Positions 53,713 through 62,519 of a stretch of 64,000 nucleotides of DNA are shown in pieces. How positions within the stretch are numbered: the stretch's first letter is position 1; every line of letters starts with the position of its first letter. This stretch comes from Halobacillus locisalis (GTDB lineage Bacteria > Bacillota > Bacilli > Bacillales > Halobacillaceae), in assembly GCF_013694105.1 (NCBI RefSeq), contig NZ_JACEFG010000001.1, positions 620,001 through 684,000 of the forward strand. Direction: 5' to 3'. Made by a program: the position numbers and the translations under genes. The notes beneath the pieces were generated by a model. That model was not told where the DNA came from and searched no databases. It saw nothing but the letters and a program-made list of their open reading frames with translations.

Positions 53713-53798
53713 TAAGAGAGAATAATATTGGTATGAAGATGTTTCTGCGAAGTTGCGCTTTTATGAAGCTTTTGCCTAGGGATTCGCTGATCATAAGA

Positions 53799-53842
53799 AA
53801 AGTAAAAGCCACAGAGAATCGTTACTCCGTGACTTTTACTTT
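53799..53842 (-). terminator. Terminator overlapping the glycosyltransferase stop
   Basis: A 14-bp stem with one wobble (53799-53812 with 53829-53842), followed on the minus strand by a U-rich tail. The first arm lies in the last codons of the gene. Confidence 0.78.
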
Positions 53843-54985
53843 AGACTTTTTCGATGATTTGGATTGGCTTTTTTGGAAAACTTCCAACGTTTCGAAGTAA
53901 TAATCTAAAATTTGTTCCGATGGTTTCTGCCAGCTGAACTTTTCGGCTTCTTCTCTAGCATTCTTGCACATGTGCTCGTAAAGTTCTTCGTCCTCAAGGC
54001 GTTTGATTGCCTGGATCATACTGTCTGTATTTTCGTTCTCAAACAATAACCCTGTGCGACCGTCTTCTACTTGTTCCATCGTTGGTCCACTCTTTGCTGC
54101 AATCACAGGTAATCCTGATGCCATTGCTTCTAGTATGACGAGACCTAACGTCTCGGTAACGGAAGGAAAAATCAATGCATCCGATGAAGAAAAGGCTTGT
54201 GCCAACTCTTCCCCGTGCAATAATCCAGTAAAGACTGTACGGGTGCCTTCGAAGGTTTCTTCCAATTCTTTTTTGACCGGTCCATCTCCGACGATAGCTA
54301 AGGAAATGTCCTCTCTCTCATCTAGAAGGGGCCTTAATTTATGAATCTCTTTTTCTGGAGCAAGACGACCGACAAAGACAAGCAGTTTGTTCTCTGGTTT
54401 TCCTTCTGTAAGCCTTTCTCTCATCGATTCATTTTTATGCCGAGGGTGGTAATGATCGACGGCTACACCTCGATCCCACACGCTCACGTTATGAAAGTTC
54501 TTATCATCTAACTCCTTCTTGACAGCATTCGACGTACATAGGTTGATATGAGCATAATTGTGTAGTTTCCTGAAATACCACCATACGAGTGGCTTCAATG
54601 GATATAGACGATAATAATCCATGTATTTCGGAACGTGGGTGTGATAAGAGGCGATCAGTGGGTAATTTAATTTATCAGCATAATAAACACCTGCCACTCC
54701 CACAATGGCTGGGTTTACGACGTGCACCAGATCAGGATTATGTTTCTTTAGTAAATCCTTCACTTTTCGTTGTGGTAGTGAAAATTCACGATAGCGATAA
54801 AATGGCATTTTTGATGTTTTTACCCCTTCAACAACCGCTCCTTCATACTCTGTGACTCCAAAGTCAGGAGCGATGACGACCACTTCATGCTCTTGGCTTC
54901 GCAAGTACTTAACAGCTTCCTTTAATCTTGTGACGACTCCATCTGTTGAGGGGAGGAATGTTTCGGTTATGATGGCGATTTTCAA
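53822..54985 (-). CDS. GT4-type glycosyltransferase
   Basis: A 387-residue GT-B fold glycosyltransferase. The N-terminal part has ETFLPSTDGVVTRL and PDLVHVVNPAIVG. The C-terminal nucleotide-sugar site has VFVGRLAPEKEI, and ETLGLVILEAMASGLPVIA gives the E-x7-E motif. It resembles mannosyl- or sulfoquinovosyl-diacylglycerol transferases (MgtA/SqdX type), so a glycolipid product is plausible but not proven. A Ser/Lys tail ends the protein. Monocistronic. Confidence 0.88.
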   Translation of the reverse strand: MKIAIITETFLPSTDGVVTRLKEAVKYLRSQEHEVVVIAPDFGVTEYEGAVVEGVKTSKMPFYRYREFSLPQRKVKDLLKKHNPDLVHVVNPAIVGVAGVYYADKLNYPLIASYHTHVPKYMDYYRLYPLKPLVWWYFRKLHNYAHINLCTSNAVKKELDDKNFHNVSVWDRGVAVDHYHPRHKNESMRERLTEGKPENKLLVFVGRLAPEKEIHKLRPLLDEREDISLAIVGDGPVKKELEETFEGTRTVFTGLLHGEELAQAFSSSDALIFPSVTETLGLVILEAMASGLPVIAAKSGPTMEQVEDGRTGLLFENENTDSMIQAIKRLEDEELYEHMCKNAREEAEKFSWQKPSEQILDYYFETLEVFQKSQSKSSKKSKVKVTE

Positions 54986-55310
54986 AGTGGAAAACTCCTT
55001 ACTTCCAAGTAATCAATGGCAATACAACGACTTCGATTGGACGTTGGTTCGAAGTTTGTCATTACTACATACTACTAGTTATTTATTAGATTTCGCTTGG
55101 GATTATTATAGTCGTAATCCTTTTTACGATTCAAAAGTACTTCGTTTTTGACTTTACCACTAAATCTGAAATGAGACAATTAATACAGTGTTAAAGTACA
55201 AAGTTCGGCCCAGTTCCTTTCCTATCATAAAACTGGCACGTACACATGATTTCCATATACACCAAGAAAAAGCGTGTAAAGAACAAATGTCCTTTACACG
55301 CTAGAACGGA
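54986..55310. other. Intergenic region with glycosyltransferase promoter
   Basis: About 325 nt without a gene. On the minus strand, -35 TTGAAT (55134-55129) and -10 TATAAT (55110-55105) are 18 nt apart and would drive the glycosyltransferase with a leader of about 110 nt. The right end holds the floT terminator. Nothing else was recognised. Confidence 0.55.
55266..55302 (-). terminator. Terminator after floT
   Basis: A perfect 11-bp stem (55271-55281 with 55292-55302) with a U-run on the minus strand. Confidence 0.85.
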
Positions 55311-56816
55311 TTACGAATGATATTCTCCTGGTTCATCTACATCTGTGCTTTCTTGCTCTTCCACTGGTTCTTCTGTTTGTTCGTGCTCTTGTGTAGCGGA
55401 CACTTCTTCATAACGGTTTGCTTCATTTTCAAATCCATTGACCGCTCCTCGAGACACGTAGCTTTCTAACATCGCTTTCAAATCCATGCCCGTCGTTTCT
55501 TTCAACGACTCCTGGATACCGAGCATCGTTGAAGTGACACTGTTGGCTATCTTTGTGGATCCACCTTGAGAACCGCTTCCACCCATATCAATGACTTTCA
55601 TGTCCTTGATTTGAGAAAGAGGTGCAGCGACTTTTTCTGCGTAATCAGGGAGCACGTTGAGAAGCATTTCCATAATGGCCGCTTCTCCGTATTCATCCAT
55701 AGCACGAGCCATACGTTCTTTGGCTTCTGCCTCTGCAAGCCCGCGTTGACGGATGACCTCCGCTTCTGATTCCCCTTTAATACGTTCATTGTCGGCTTCA
55801 GCCTGTGCACGTTTTGTAACTTCGTAGGCTTCTGCGTCTGCAATCGAGCGACGACGTTTGTTCTCTTCCTCTTCGAGTTCAACAGCACGCTGCTTCTCGA
55901 TATATTGAACTTTCAATTCTTCTTCTTTCACTTGCTGTGCCAGTTTTTGACGTTCGATTTCGCCTGCTTGTTCTGCATTAGCACGAGCGCGGTTGGCTTC
56001 TTTCTGGAATTCTGCTTCTTTGATTTCTTTTTCATTGGTAGACTCTGCCACCGCTGTCAAACGACGGTTTTCTTCATCTTGAGCCTCTTGATCGTTCTTC
56101 GCCTGGTAAATGCGTGTTTCTTTTGTTGCATCGGATTCTGCCATATTGGCTTTCTTCTGTACTTCAGCAATATGAGGGCGACCGAGAGCATCGATGTAAC
56201 CATTTTCGACGTCTACATCTTCTACATCATTCAAAGCGAAGGATGTAATCTCGAAGCCCATTCCTTTAAGGTCAGATTCCGCGATTTTCTTCACTTGTGT
56301 ATTGACCTCTTTGAAGTCATTGTAAATTTTCTCGATCGGCAAGGAAGCAATGATAGAACGTAAATGACCATTCAGAACGTCTTTCAACTCCGATTCGCGC
56401 TCTCCCTGCTTTTTCCCTAAGAATTTCTCAGCAAAGTTTGCCATAATAGCAAGTTCACTACCAATACTGATCACGGCCGTACTCGCTACACGTACAGGAA
56501 TACCTTCCTTCGTATAGGCTTTCTCTGAGTTAACCTGCAATTGGAATGACGTCAGATCAATCGGTGTAGCCGTTTGGAACATACGCAGACGGTATCCTCC
56601 ACCACGGATGATTTTAACAGAACGCCCGTTATCATCTTCAAAGACATTCTTTTCTTGTTCAGGGTCCCCTAGTTTCGGGCCCGTCACAATCAACGCTTCG
56701 TTTGAGCTCGCTGTTTTGTAGCGAAGCCTAAAGATGACAAACGTAACAATCCCTCCGACAACAGCAATGACACCGATGACGGATAGAATGATGATAGATA
56801 ATGCTCCTTCTAACAT
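55311..56816 (-). CDS. floT: Flotillin FloT
   Basis: A 501-residue scaffold protein of functional membrane microdomains. Residues 1-28 form an N-terminal membrane hairpin, the SPFH/PHB domain spans about 30-220, and a long Glu/Ala/Arg coiled coil with EAE repeats (about 225-380) follows. The C-terminus is Glu-rich. ATG 56816 is chosen over 56852 because of the GAAGGGGAG upstream. The NfeD-type partner gene (yuaF in B. subtilis) is not adjacent here. Confidence 0.94.
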   Translation of the reverse strand: MLEGALSIIILSVIGVIAVVGGIVTFVIFRLRYKTASSNEALIVTGPKLGDPEQEKNVFEDDNGRSVKIIRGGGYRLRMFQTATPIDLTSFQLQVNSEKAYTKEGIPVRVASTAVISIGSELAIMANFAEKFLGKKQGERESELKDVLNGHLRSIIASLPIEKIYNDFKEVNTQVKKIAESDLKGMGFEITSFALNDVEDVDVENGYIDALGRPHIAEVQKKANMAESDATKETRIYQAKNDQEAQDEENRRLTAVAESTNEKEIKEAEFQKEANRARANAEQAGEIERQKLAQQVKEEELKVQYIEKQRAVELEEEENKRRRSIADAEAYEVTKRAQAEADNERIKGESEAEVIRQRGLAEAEAKERMARAMDEYGEAAIMEMLLNVLPDYAEKVAAPLSQIKDMKVIDMGGSGSQGGSTKIANSVTSTMLGIQESLKETTGMDLKAMLESYVSRGAVNGFENEANRYEEVSATQEHEQTEEPVEEQESTDVDEPGEYHS

Positions 56817-56975
56817 AATGATGACTCCCCTTCGTACGAAAATTCCATCCATTTTTGTTTTTATATGTATGAACGGTACTTATTCTAACGATTACCATGG
56901 TATAAAAGTTTCGTTATTTCTTCAATAATTTTAAAAAATTTGTAGAATATCCTTTTTGTGAAAATGTCATAAATG

Positions 56976-57004
56976 TTACGTCTGAATGAATATTCAGTTA
57001 TAAT
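56976..57004 (+). promoter_or_regulatory. Promoter with FadR-like operator
   Basis: The -10 TATAAT (56999-57004) lies 17 nt after a weak -35 TTACGT (56976-56981). The site 56983-57000 begins TGAATGAATATTCA and matches the Bacillus FadR consensus TGAATGAnTAnTCATTCA at 14 of 16 defined positions. Repression by a fatty-acyl-CoA-sensing regulator would fit the acyl-CoA synthetase downstream. Confidence 0.6.
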
Positions 57005-57049
57005 AGAAGTAGAACATTTCAGATTATTCAAGAAAAGGAGTTGTCATGA

Positions 57050-59002
57050 ATGTCTACATACAACCACGCTTGGACACCAACAGATGAACAAAAAGAACAG
57101 ACGCGTCTATATCAATGGATGAATAAACTAGGTTTTAAAGATTACGATGCGTTTCATACACAATCTGTGTCCGATATATCTTGGTTTTGGGAGGAAGCGA
57201 TCAAAGAGCTTGGCATCGAATGGTACCGATCTTATGATGAAACCCTCGATTTGTCTAAAGGGATTCCTTATCCCAATTGGTTTATTGGTGGAGAGATGAA
57301 CGTCGTCCATAATGCACTCGATAAATGGGCCATGAATCCCAAGACAAAGAAGCGAGTCGCCCTCTATTGGGAAGGGGATAATGGCGATAAACAAACATTC
57401 ACCTATGAAGAACTGTATCAAGAAGTGAATACAGTTGCTCATGGTTTACGAAACTTGGGTATCGATCAGAATGATGTCGTGACTCTTTATATGCCGATGA
57501 TTCCTGAGACGTTGATTTCGATGCTTGCGATTTCTAAAGTTGGGGCGATCTTCTCCCCTGCCTTTTCCGGATATAAATCGGAAGCCATCGCAACGCGTAT
57601 TCAAGCGGCGAAGTCAAAAGCGATGATTACAGCCGATGGATTTTATCGCCGTGGTAAAACAGTTGCTATGAAAGAGGAAGCCGATTTGGCTGCGGATGTC
57701 TGCCCTTCTCTTGAACACGTGATTGTTGTCGAGCGAGCCAGTTGTGAAGTGGAATGGAATGAATACCGTGACGTAGAATGGTCTGCGCTTAAGAAAAATG
57801 TAACCGATTACAAAACAGAAGTGAAAAACGCAGATGATCCTTTCATGCTGATCTATACATCCGGTACGACGGGAAAGCCGAAAGGTGCTGTACACACTCA
57901 CTCAGGCTTCCCAACGAAATCAGCATTTGATGCTGGCATTTGTATGGATGTGAAAGAAGACGACACGTTGTTCTGGTATACAGATATGGGCTGGATGATG
58001 GGGCCTTTCTTAGTTTATGGTGGTCTGATGAATGGTGCCTCGATTGTGATGTATGAAGGCACTCCCGATTTTCCAGAGCCTGATCGACTATGGGAATTGG
58101 TTGAACGATATCAAGTGACTCATCTTGGGATCTCTCCTACTCTCGTTCGTTCGATGATGAAGCACGGAGAATCGTGGATTGAGAAACACGATTTGAATTC
58201 ATTAAAAATGATCGGCTCTACTGGTGAACCATGGAACCCTGAACCATGGCAGTGGTTGTTTGAGCATGTCGGAAAATCCCGCGTTCCGATTTTCAATTAT
58301 TCAGGAGGTACAGAAATCTCAGGGGGGATGCTTGGTAATGTGCTCGTCAAGCCGATCCAACCTGTCACATTCAATGCGGCACTTCCTGGTATGGACGTTG
58401 GGGTATTCAACGAACATGGCCATGCTATAACGGGAGATGTCGGTGAACTGGTGTTGCGTCAGCCCTGGGTAGGAATGACAAAAGGGTTCCATGAAGATGA
58501 TGAGCGGTACGAAGATACGTATTGGAGCCGTTTTAAAGATACATGGGTCCATGGAGATTGGGCCATCGTTGATGAAGAAGGTTTCTATACGATAACGGGA
58601 CGGTCTGATGATGTGTTGAATGTAGCCGGAAAGCGATTAGGACCAGCAGAAGTCGAGTCTGTACTCGTTGAACACAATGAGGTGATTGAAGCAGGCGTGA
58701 TTGGGATTCCACATTCCGTTAAAGGCGAAGAAGCCGTAGCCTTTGTCGTACTGAAAGAGAAAAAAAGTGATCCACTATTAGAAGAGATTCTTCTTCATTT
58801 AGAACAAAAGCTGGGTAAAGCGTTAGCTCCTAGAAAAGTTTTTGCTGTCGATGATCTACCGAAGACTCGCAATGCTAAAGTGATGCGCCGGGCCATCAAG
58901 TCTGCATATTTGAACCGCCCTTCTGGTGATTTAAGTGCGCTTGAAAATCCTGAAGCCGTTAATCAAATCCGGGCAATCGGATTACAATCCAGTCAGTCAT
59001 AG
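57050..59002 (+). CDS. Acetyl-CoA synthetase-like acyl-CoA ligase
   Basis: A 650-residue AMP-forming ligase with an ACS-type N-terminal cap. The ATP loop is IYTSGTTGKPKGAVHTH near residue 264, the substrate region WYTDMGWMMGP near 307, and the hinge ITGRSDDVLNVAGKRLGP near 520 with the C-terminal catalytic Lys in RNAKVMRR near 615. The substrate may be acetate, propionate or acetoacetate; the last would fit the adjacent leucine pathway that yields acetoacetate. AAAGGAG (57034-57040) fixes the start. Confidence 0.88.
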   Translation: MSTYNHAWTPTDEQKEQTRLYQWMNKLGFKDYDAFHTQSVSDISWFWEEAIKELGIEWYRSYDETLDLSKGIPYPNWFIGGEMNVVHNALDKWAMNPKTKKRVALYWEGDNGDKQTFTYEELYQEVNTVAHGLRNLGIDQNDVVTLYMPMIPETLISMLAISKVGAIFSPAFSGYKSEAIATRIQAAKSKAMITADGFYRRGKTVAMKEEADLAADVCPSLEHVIVVERASCEVEWNEYRDVEWSALKKNVTDYKTEVKNADDPFMLIYTSGTTGKPKGAVHTHSGFPTKSAFDAGICMDVKEDDTLFWYTDMGWMMGPFLVYGGLMNGASIVMYEGTPDFPEPDRLWELVERYQVTHLGISPTLVRSMMKHGESWIEKHDLNSLKMIGSTGEPWNPEPWQWLFEHVGKSRVPIFNYSGGTEISGGMLGNVLVKPIQPVTFNAALPGMDVGVFNEHGHAITGDVGELVLRQPWVGMTKGFHEDDERYEDTYWSRFKDTWVHGDWAIVDEEGFYTITGRSDDVLNVAGKRLGPAEVESVLVEHNEVIEAGVIGIPHSVKGEEAVAFVVLKEKKSDPLLEEILLHLEQKLGKALAPRKVFAVDDLPKTRNAKVMRRAIKSAYLNRPSGDLSALENPEAVNQIRAIGLQSSQS

Positions 59003-59006
59003 CATG

Positions 59007-59046
59007 AAAAAATCCCCCTGAAGTAATATTCAGGGGGATTTTTTTA
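59007..59046. terminator. Bidirectional terminator
   Basis: A perfect 16-bp stem (59007-59022 with 59029-59044) with a 6-nt loop between the ligase gene and the convergent leucine operon. Confidence 0.92.
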
Positions 59047-60573
59047 TACAGGATACACACCGTGTTTGCGGTGCGTAAATGTGACTTCTTTTTGATCATA
59101 GGCCTCATATCTTGTTGATAGCTCTTTTCTCAAGTTGTTCGGTTGAACGATATCATCGATGATCATTTCAGATGCTAGACGATAGATATCAATGTTTTCT
59201 TTGTACTCTTCATGTTTTTCTTTTATGAAGGCCGGTCGATCCTCTTCAGGTAATGCTGCAATTTTGTTCGCATAGACAGCATTGACAGCCGCTTCCGGTC
59301 CCATGACAGCAATTTGAGCTGTCGGTAGTGCTAAACAGGCATCAGGCTCGAACGCAGGGCCCGCCATCGCATACAGTCCAGCTCCATACGCTTTTCGAAC
59401 CACCACAGAGATTTTCGGAACCGTCGCTTCACTCATGGCTGATAACATCTTAGCTCCATGACGGATGATGCCCGCACGTTCAACTTTGGTACCGATCATA
59501 AAGCCTGGAATATCAGCAAGGAACAAGAGCGGAATATTGAACGCATCACACAGCTGAATGAATTTGGCTGCTTTATCAGCTGAATCAGGGAAAAGGACGC
59601 CGCCTTTAGCTCGTGGCTGGTTGGCAATGATCCCTACAGCACGCCCGTCGATGCGTGACAATCCCGTTATCAATTCTGGGGCGAATTTTTTCTTGATCTC
59701 ACAGAAGGAGCCTTCATCGATCAAGCGGTCAATCAAATGATACATATCAAACGGTGCGTTTTGATTTTCTGGAATCAACTCTTCCAAAGTCTTTTCAAAT
59801 TCAGCTGGCGCTAGCGTTTCTTGAACCTTGGGCTTTTTCGAGTAATTGGAAGGGAAGTAGCTTAAATAACGACGAGCGAAAGAAATAGCCTCTTGCTCAT
59901 CCTCTGCTAATACATCTCCGCATCCTGACACGGAACAATGCATATTCGCGCCGCCCATTTCTTCCAATGTTACTTTCTCACCGATCACCTTCTCCGCCAT
60001 TCTCGGAGAACCTAAGTACATGGACGCGTTGCCGTCTACCATGACGACTATGTCACAGAACGCTGGAATGTAAGCACCGCCAGCTGCAGAGGGTCCGAAT
60101 AGTAAACATACTTGTGGGACGCGCCCTGACATTTTGATTTGATTATGGAAAATCCGTCCGGCTCCCCTTCGGTTCGGGAACATATCCACTTGGTCCGTGA
60201 TACGGGCTCCAGCTGAATCGACTAAATAAAGCATCGGGATATTGAGTTTCAAGGCCGTTTCTTGGATGCGGATGATCTTCTCCACCGTCCGTGCTCCCCA
60301 AGAACCTGCTTTGACCGTGGAGTCGTTGGCCATCACACACACTTGTTCTCCATTTATTTTTCCGATGCCTGTCACGACACCATCGGCTGGAAGTGAACCG
60401 TCCTGGCAGTTTGCAAAGAACGCATCTTCTATGGATAAATCCTCATCAAAAAGGAGTTCTAAACGTTCGCGGACGAACATCTTTCCTTTCTCTCTGTTCT
60501 TGTCATGGTATTTCTCAGCACCACCTGTTTCAATCTGTTTGACTCGTTCTTCAAATGTTTGGTTGCTCGTCAT
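59044..60573 (-). CDS. yngE: Acyl-CoA carboxylase, carboxyltransferase subunit (methylcrotonyl-CoA type)
   Basis: A 509-residue carboxyltransferase that moves CO2 from biotin to an acyl-CoA. The N-terminal half has RITDQVDMFPNRRGAGRIF and LFGPSAAGGAYIPAFCD, and the C-terminal half has GGVLFPDSADKAAKFIQLCD, ADIPGFMIG and AYGAGLYAMAG. The hydratase and lyase genes identify 3-methylcrotonyl-CoA as the likely substrate. The frame reaches GTG 60585, but that codon lies in the ribosome site AGGTGGAG, so ATG 60573 is the start. Confidence 0.9.
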   Translation of the reverse strand: MTSNQTFEERVKQIETGGAEKYHDKNREKGKMFVRERLELLFDEDLSIEDAFFANCQDGSLPADGVVTGIGKINGEQVCVMANDSTVKAGSWGARTVEKIIRIQETALKLNIPMLYLVDSAGARITDQVDMFPNRRGAGRIFHNQIKMSGRVPQVCLLFGPSAAGGAYIPAFCDIVVMVDGNASMYLGSPRMAEKVIGEKVTLEEMGGANMHCSVSGCGDVLAEDEQEAISFARRYLSYFPSNYSKKPKVQETLAPAEFEKTLEELIPENQNAPFDMYHLIDRLIDEGSFCEIKKKFAPELITGLSRIDGRAVGIIANQPRAKGGVLFPDSADKAAKFIQLCDAFNIPLLFLADIPGFMIGTKVERAGIIRHGAKMLSAMSEATVPKISVVVRKAYGAGLYAMAGPAFEPDACLALPTAQIAVMGPEAAVNAVYANKIAALPEEDRPAFIKEKHEEYKENIDIYRLASEMIIDDIVQPNNLRKELSTRYEAYDQKEVTFTHRKHGVYPV

Positions 60574-60587
60574 TGTTTTCTCCACCT

Positions 60588-61370
60588 CTATTCTCCTTTA
60601 TATTCGGGTTTTCGTTTCTCTTTAAACGCTTGTAAACCTTCGATCCGGTCGTGCGTTGGAATCGTGCGTTGATAACAAATACGTTCGATTTCAAGAGCGG
60701 TTCTAAGGTCTGTCTCATATCCCGTATTGATGGCTTTTTTGGCTTGTTTCATCGCAAGGGGACCATTTCTTGCAATCGTACAAGCAAGATCTTTCGCCTC
60801 TTCAAATAGAATTTGCGGATCATGGATATATTCCACCAATCCGATTTGATAGGCACGATCGGCATCGACAGGTTTCGCTGTATAAATCATAGATTTCGCC
60901 TTGCCAAGACCAATCAGGCGACTGAGTCGCTGGGTCCCACCCGCACCAGGGATGATCGCAAGTGAGGTTTCCGTCAGTCCTACGGTAGTCAACGTACTCA
61001 TCATGCGTAAATCACAGGCAAGAGCGAGTTCCAGGCCTCCACCGAATGCTACACCATTGATCATCGCAATGGTCGGCACGGGTATTTCTTCGATGAGGTT
61101 AATCGTCTCGCCGATTTTCGTTACAGCTTGAATGACTTGTTCATCATCCATCTCTTTACGCTCTTTCAAATCCGCTCCAGCACAAAATGCTTTGGAACCG
61201 CTTCCGGTCACGATTACAGCTCGAACCTGAGAGGATCGTTTAAGCTCATCTACTCGTTCAGCTAAGGCATCTAATACATCACGAGATAAAGCGTTCGCTG
61301 CTTCAGGGCGATTTAATGTCAAAACATAGACATGGGCTTCGACTTCTTCTAAAGTGACGAGGTTTGTCAT
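60588..61370 (-). CDS. yngF: Enoyl-CoA hydratase/isomerase (methylglutaconyl-CoA hydratase)
   Basis: A 260-residue crotonase. The oxyanion segment KAFCAGADLKER is near residue 62. GVAFGGGLELALACDLRM near 108 and IIPGAGGTQRLSRLIG near 137 carry the catalytic Glu region. In this operon it should hydrate 3-methylglutaconyl-CoA to HMG-CoA. It starts 3 nt after the lyase gene stop. Confidence 0.9.
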   Translation of the reverse strand: MTNLVTLEEVEAHVYVLTLNRPEAANALSRDVLDALAERVDELKRSSQVRAVIVTGSGSKAFCAGADLKERKEMDDEQVIQAVTKIGETINLIEEIPVPTIAMINGVAFGGGLELALACDLRMMSTLTTVGLTETSLAIIPGAGGTQRLSRLIGLGKAKSMIYTAKPVDADRAYQIGLVEYIHDPQILFEEAKDLACTIARNGPLAMKQAKKAINTGYETDLRTALEIERICYQRTIPTHDRIEGLQAFKEKRKPEYKGE

Positions 61371-61373
61371 CGG

Positions 61374-62282
61374 TTACACCCTCTCTTTATTACAAACTTG
61401 CATTTGATGGCTCGGCAACGATTTTCCGAGTTTCGATTGGATATAGAGCGCTGACTGCGTCAATTGTTCAGCATTTATGCCAGTTTCAATCCCCATCTCA
61501 TGCAGCATGTGAACAAGATCATCCGTTGCTAGATTCCCAGATGCCCCTTTGGCATAAGGACAGCCACCAAGACCTCCTACGGATGCATCAAAGGTTGTAA
61601 TGCCGTGTTCTAAAGATACGAGTACATTCGCAAGCGCCATACCTCGTGTATTATGAAAATGCATAGCAATCTGGTCGAATGAAAGTTGCTTGCGTATCTC
61701 GGTTAATGTCCGGTCGACTTGCAAAGGATTCGCCACGCCAATCGTGTCTCCAAGTGATAGTTCATCAACCCCCATATCGAGGAGTCTAATGCTCACCTCG
61801 ATTACTTGTTGGATGGGAACAGCGCCTTCATAAGGACAACCAAAAACGGTAGACAAGTAGCCTCGAACGGTCTTGCCTTCTTGCTTCGCTTCTTCCACCA
61901 CTTGCGTCAAAATCGGATACGTTTCTTCAATTGATTTATTGATGTTTTTTTTATTATGGGTCTCGCTTGCCGACATGAATATGGAAACCTCATCAACATC
62001 TGTCTCAAGAGCCGCCTCCAGTCCTTTTTGATTCGGAACGAGGGCGGCATAAGTGATTCCAGGGTGCCGCTTTATACTTGATGCCACTTGTTTCGCGTCT
62101 TTCAATTGCGGTATCCATTTCGGATGAACAAATGAACTGAATTCAATGTAAGACAGGCCGGTCTCTGATAACTGATTGATCCAAGCGACCTTGTCAGCCG
62201 TATCGATTTCTACCTTTTCATTCTGTAAGCCGTCTCTCGGGCCGACCTCTTTGATTGTGACATGCTTAGGTAATGCTTCCAT
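61374..62282 (-). CDS. yngG: Hydroxymethylglutaryl-CoA lyase
   Basis: A 302-residue TIM-barrel lyase that splits HMG-CoA to acetyl-CoA and acetoacetate. VGPRDGLQNE at the start is the substrate/metal site, GDTIGVANP lies near residue 200, HFHNTRGMALAN near 230 supplies metal-binding His, and GGLGGCPYAKGASGN near 258 has the catalytic Cys. It is close-packed in the operon, 11 nt after the biotin carrier gene. Confidence 0.95.
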   Translation of the reverse strand: MEALPKHVTIKEVGPRDGLQNEKVEIDTADKVAWINQLSETGLSYIEFSSFVHPKWIPQLKDAKQVASSIKRHPGITYAALVPNQKGLEAALETDVDEVSIFMSASETHNKKNINKSIEETYPILTQVVEEAKQEGKTVRGYLSTVFGCPYEGAVPIQQVIEVSIRLLDMGVDELSLGDTIGVANPLQVDRTLTEIRKQLSFDQIAMHFHNTRGMALANVLVSLEHGITTFDASVGGLGGCPYAKGASGNLATDDLVHMLHEMGIETGINAEQLTQSALYIQSKLGKSLPSHQMQVCNKERV

Positions 62283-62293
62283 CGTATCCGCTC

Positions 62294-62506
62294 CTACTCG
62301 ATGATGGCGATGATGTCGCCTTCGTTTACGAAATCCCCTTCACTCACTTTAATTTCCTTCACGGTGCCTGAAGTTTCTGCTGGGATAGGGATCTCCATTT
62401 TCATAGATTCTAAGATAGCGATATCATCACCGTCGTTGACTTGATCTCCCTCTGCTGCTACAAGTTTCCATACACTTCCTGCCATCGATGCTTTGATTTC
62501 ATTCAT
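62294..62506 (-). CDS. yngHB: Biotin carboxyl carrier protein
   Basis: A 70-residue free-standing biotinyl domain. Lys36 in LESMKMEIP is the biotin site; Ser replaces the usual Ala of AMKM. It shuttles carboxybiotin between the biotin carboxylase (62520) and the carboxyltransferase (59044). Start ATG 62506 with AGGAGGAGC on the minus strand. Confidence 0.94.
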   Translation of the reverse strand: MNEIKASMAGSVWKLVAAEGDQVNDGDDIAILESMKMEIPIPAETSGTVKEIKVSEGDFVNEGDIIAIIE

Positions 62507-62519
62507 GATAAGCTCCTCC

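Larger units (their letters stand above)
52641..53798. other. Gene-poor AT-rich stretch
   Basis: About 1.16 kb without an intact gene. Present are a reading-frame relic on the minus strand (53273-53537), the third repeat copy (about 53676-53712) and a possible operator at 53167-53201, where GTCTCA and TGAGAC flank an AT-rich spacer with AGTATAC. The minus-strand frame at 52857-53045 lacks a ribosome site. The rest shows nothing recognisable. Composition differs from neighbouring intergenic DNA in length and AT content. Confidence 0.6.
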
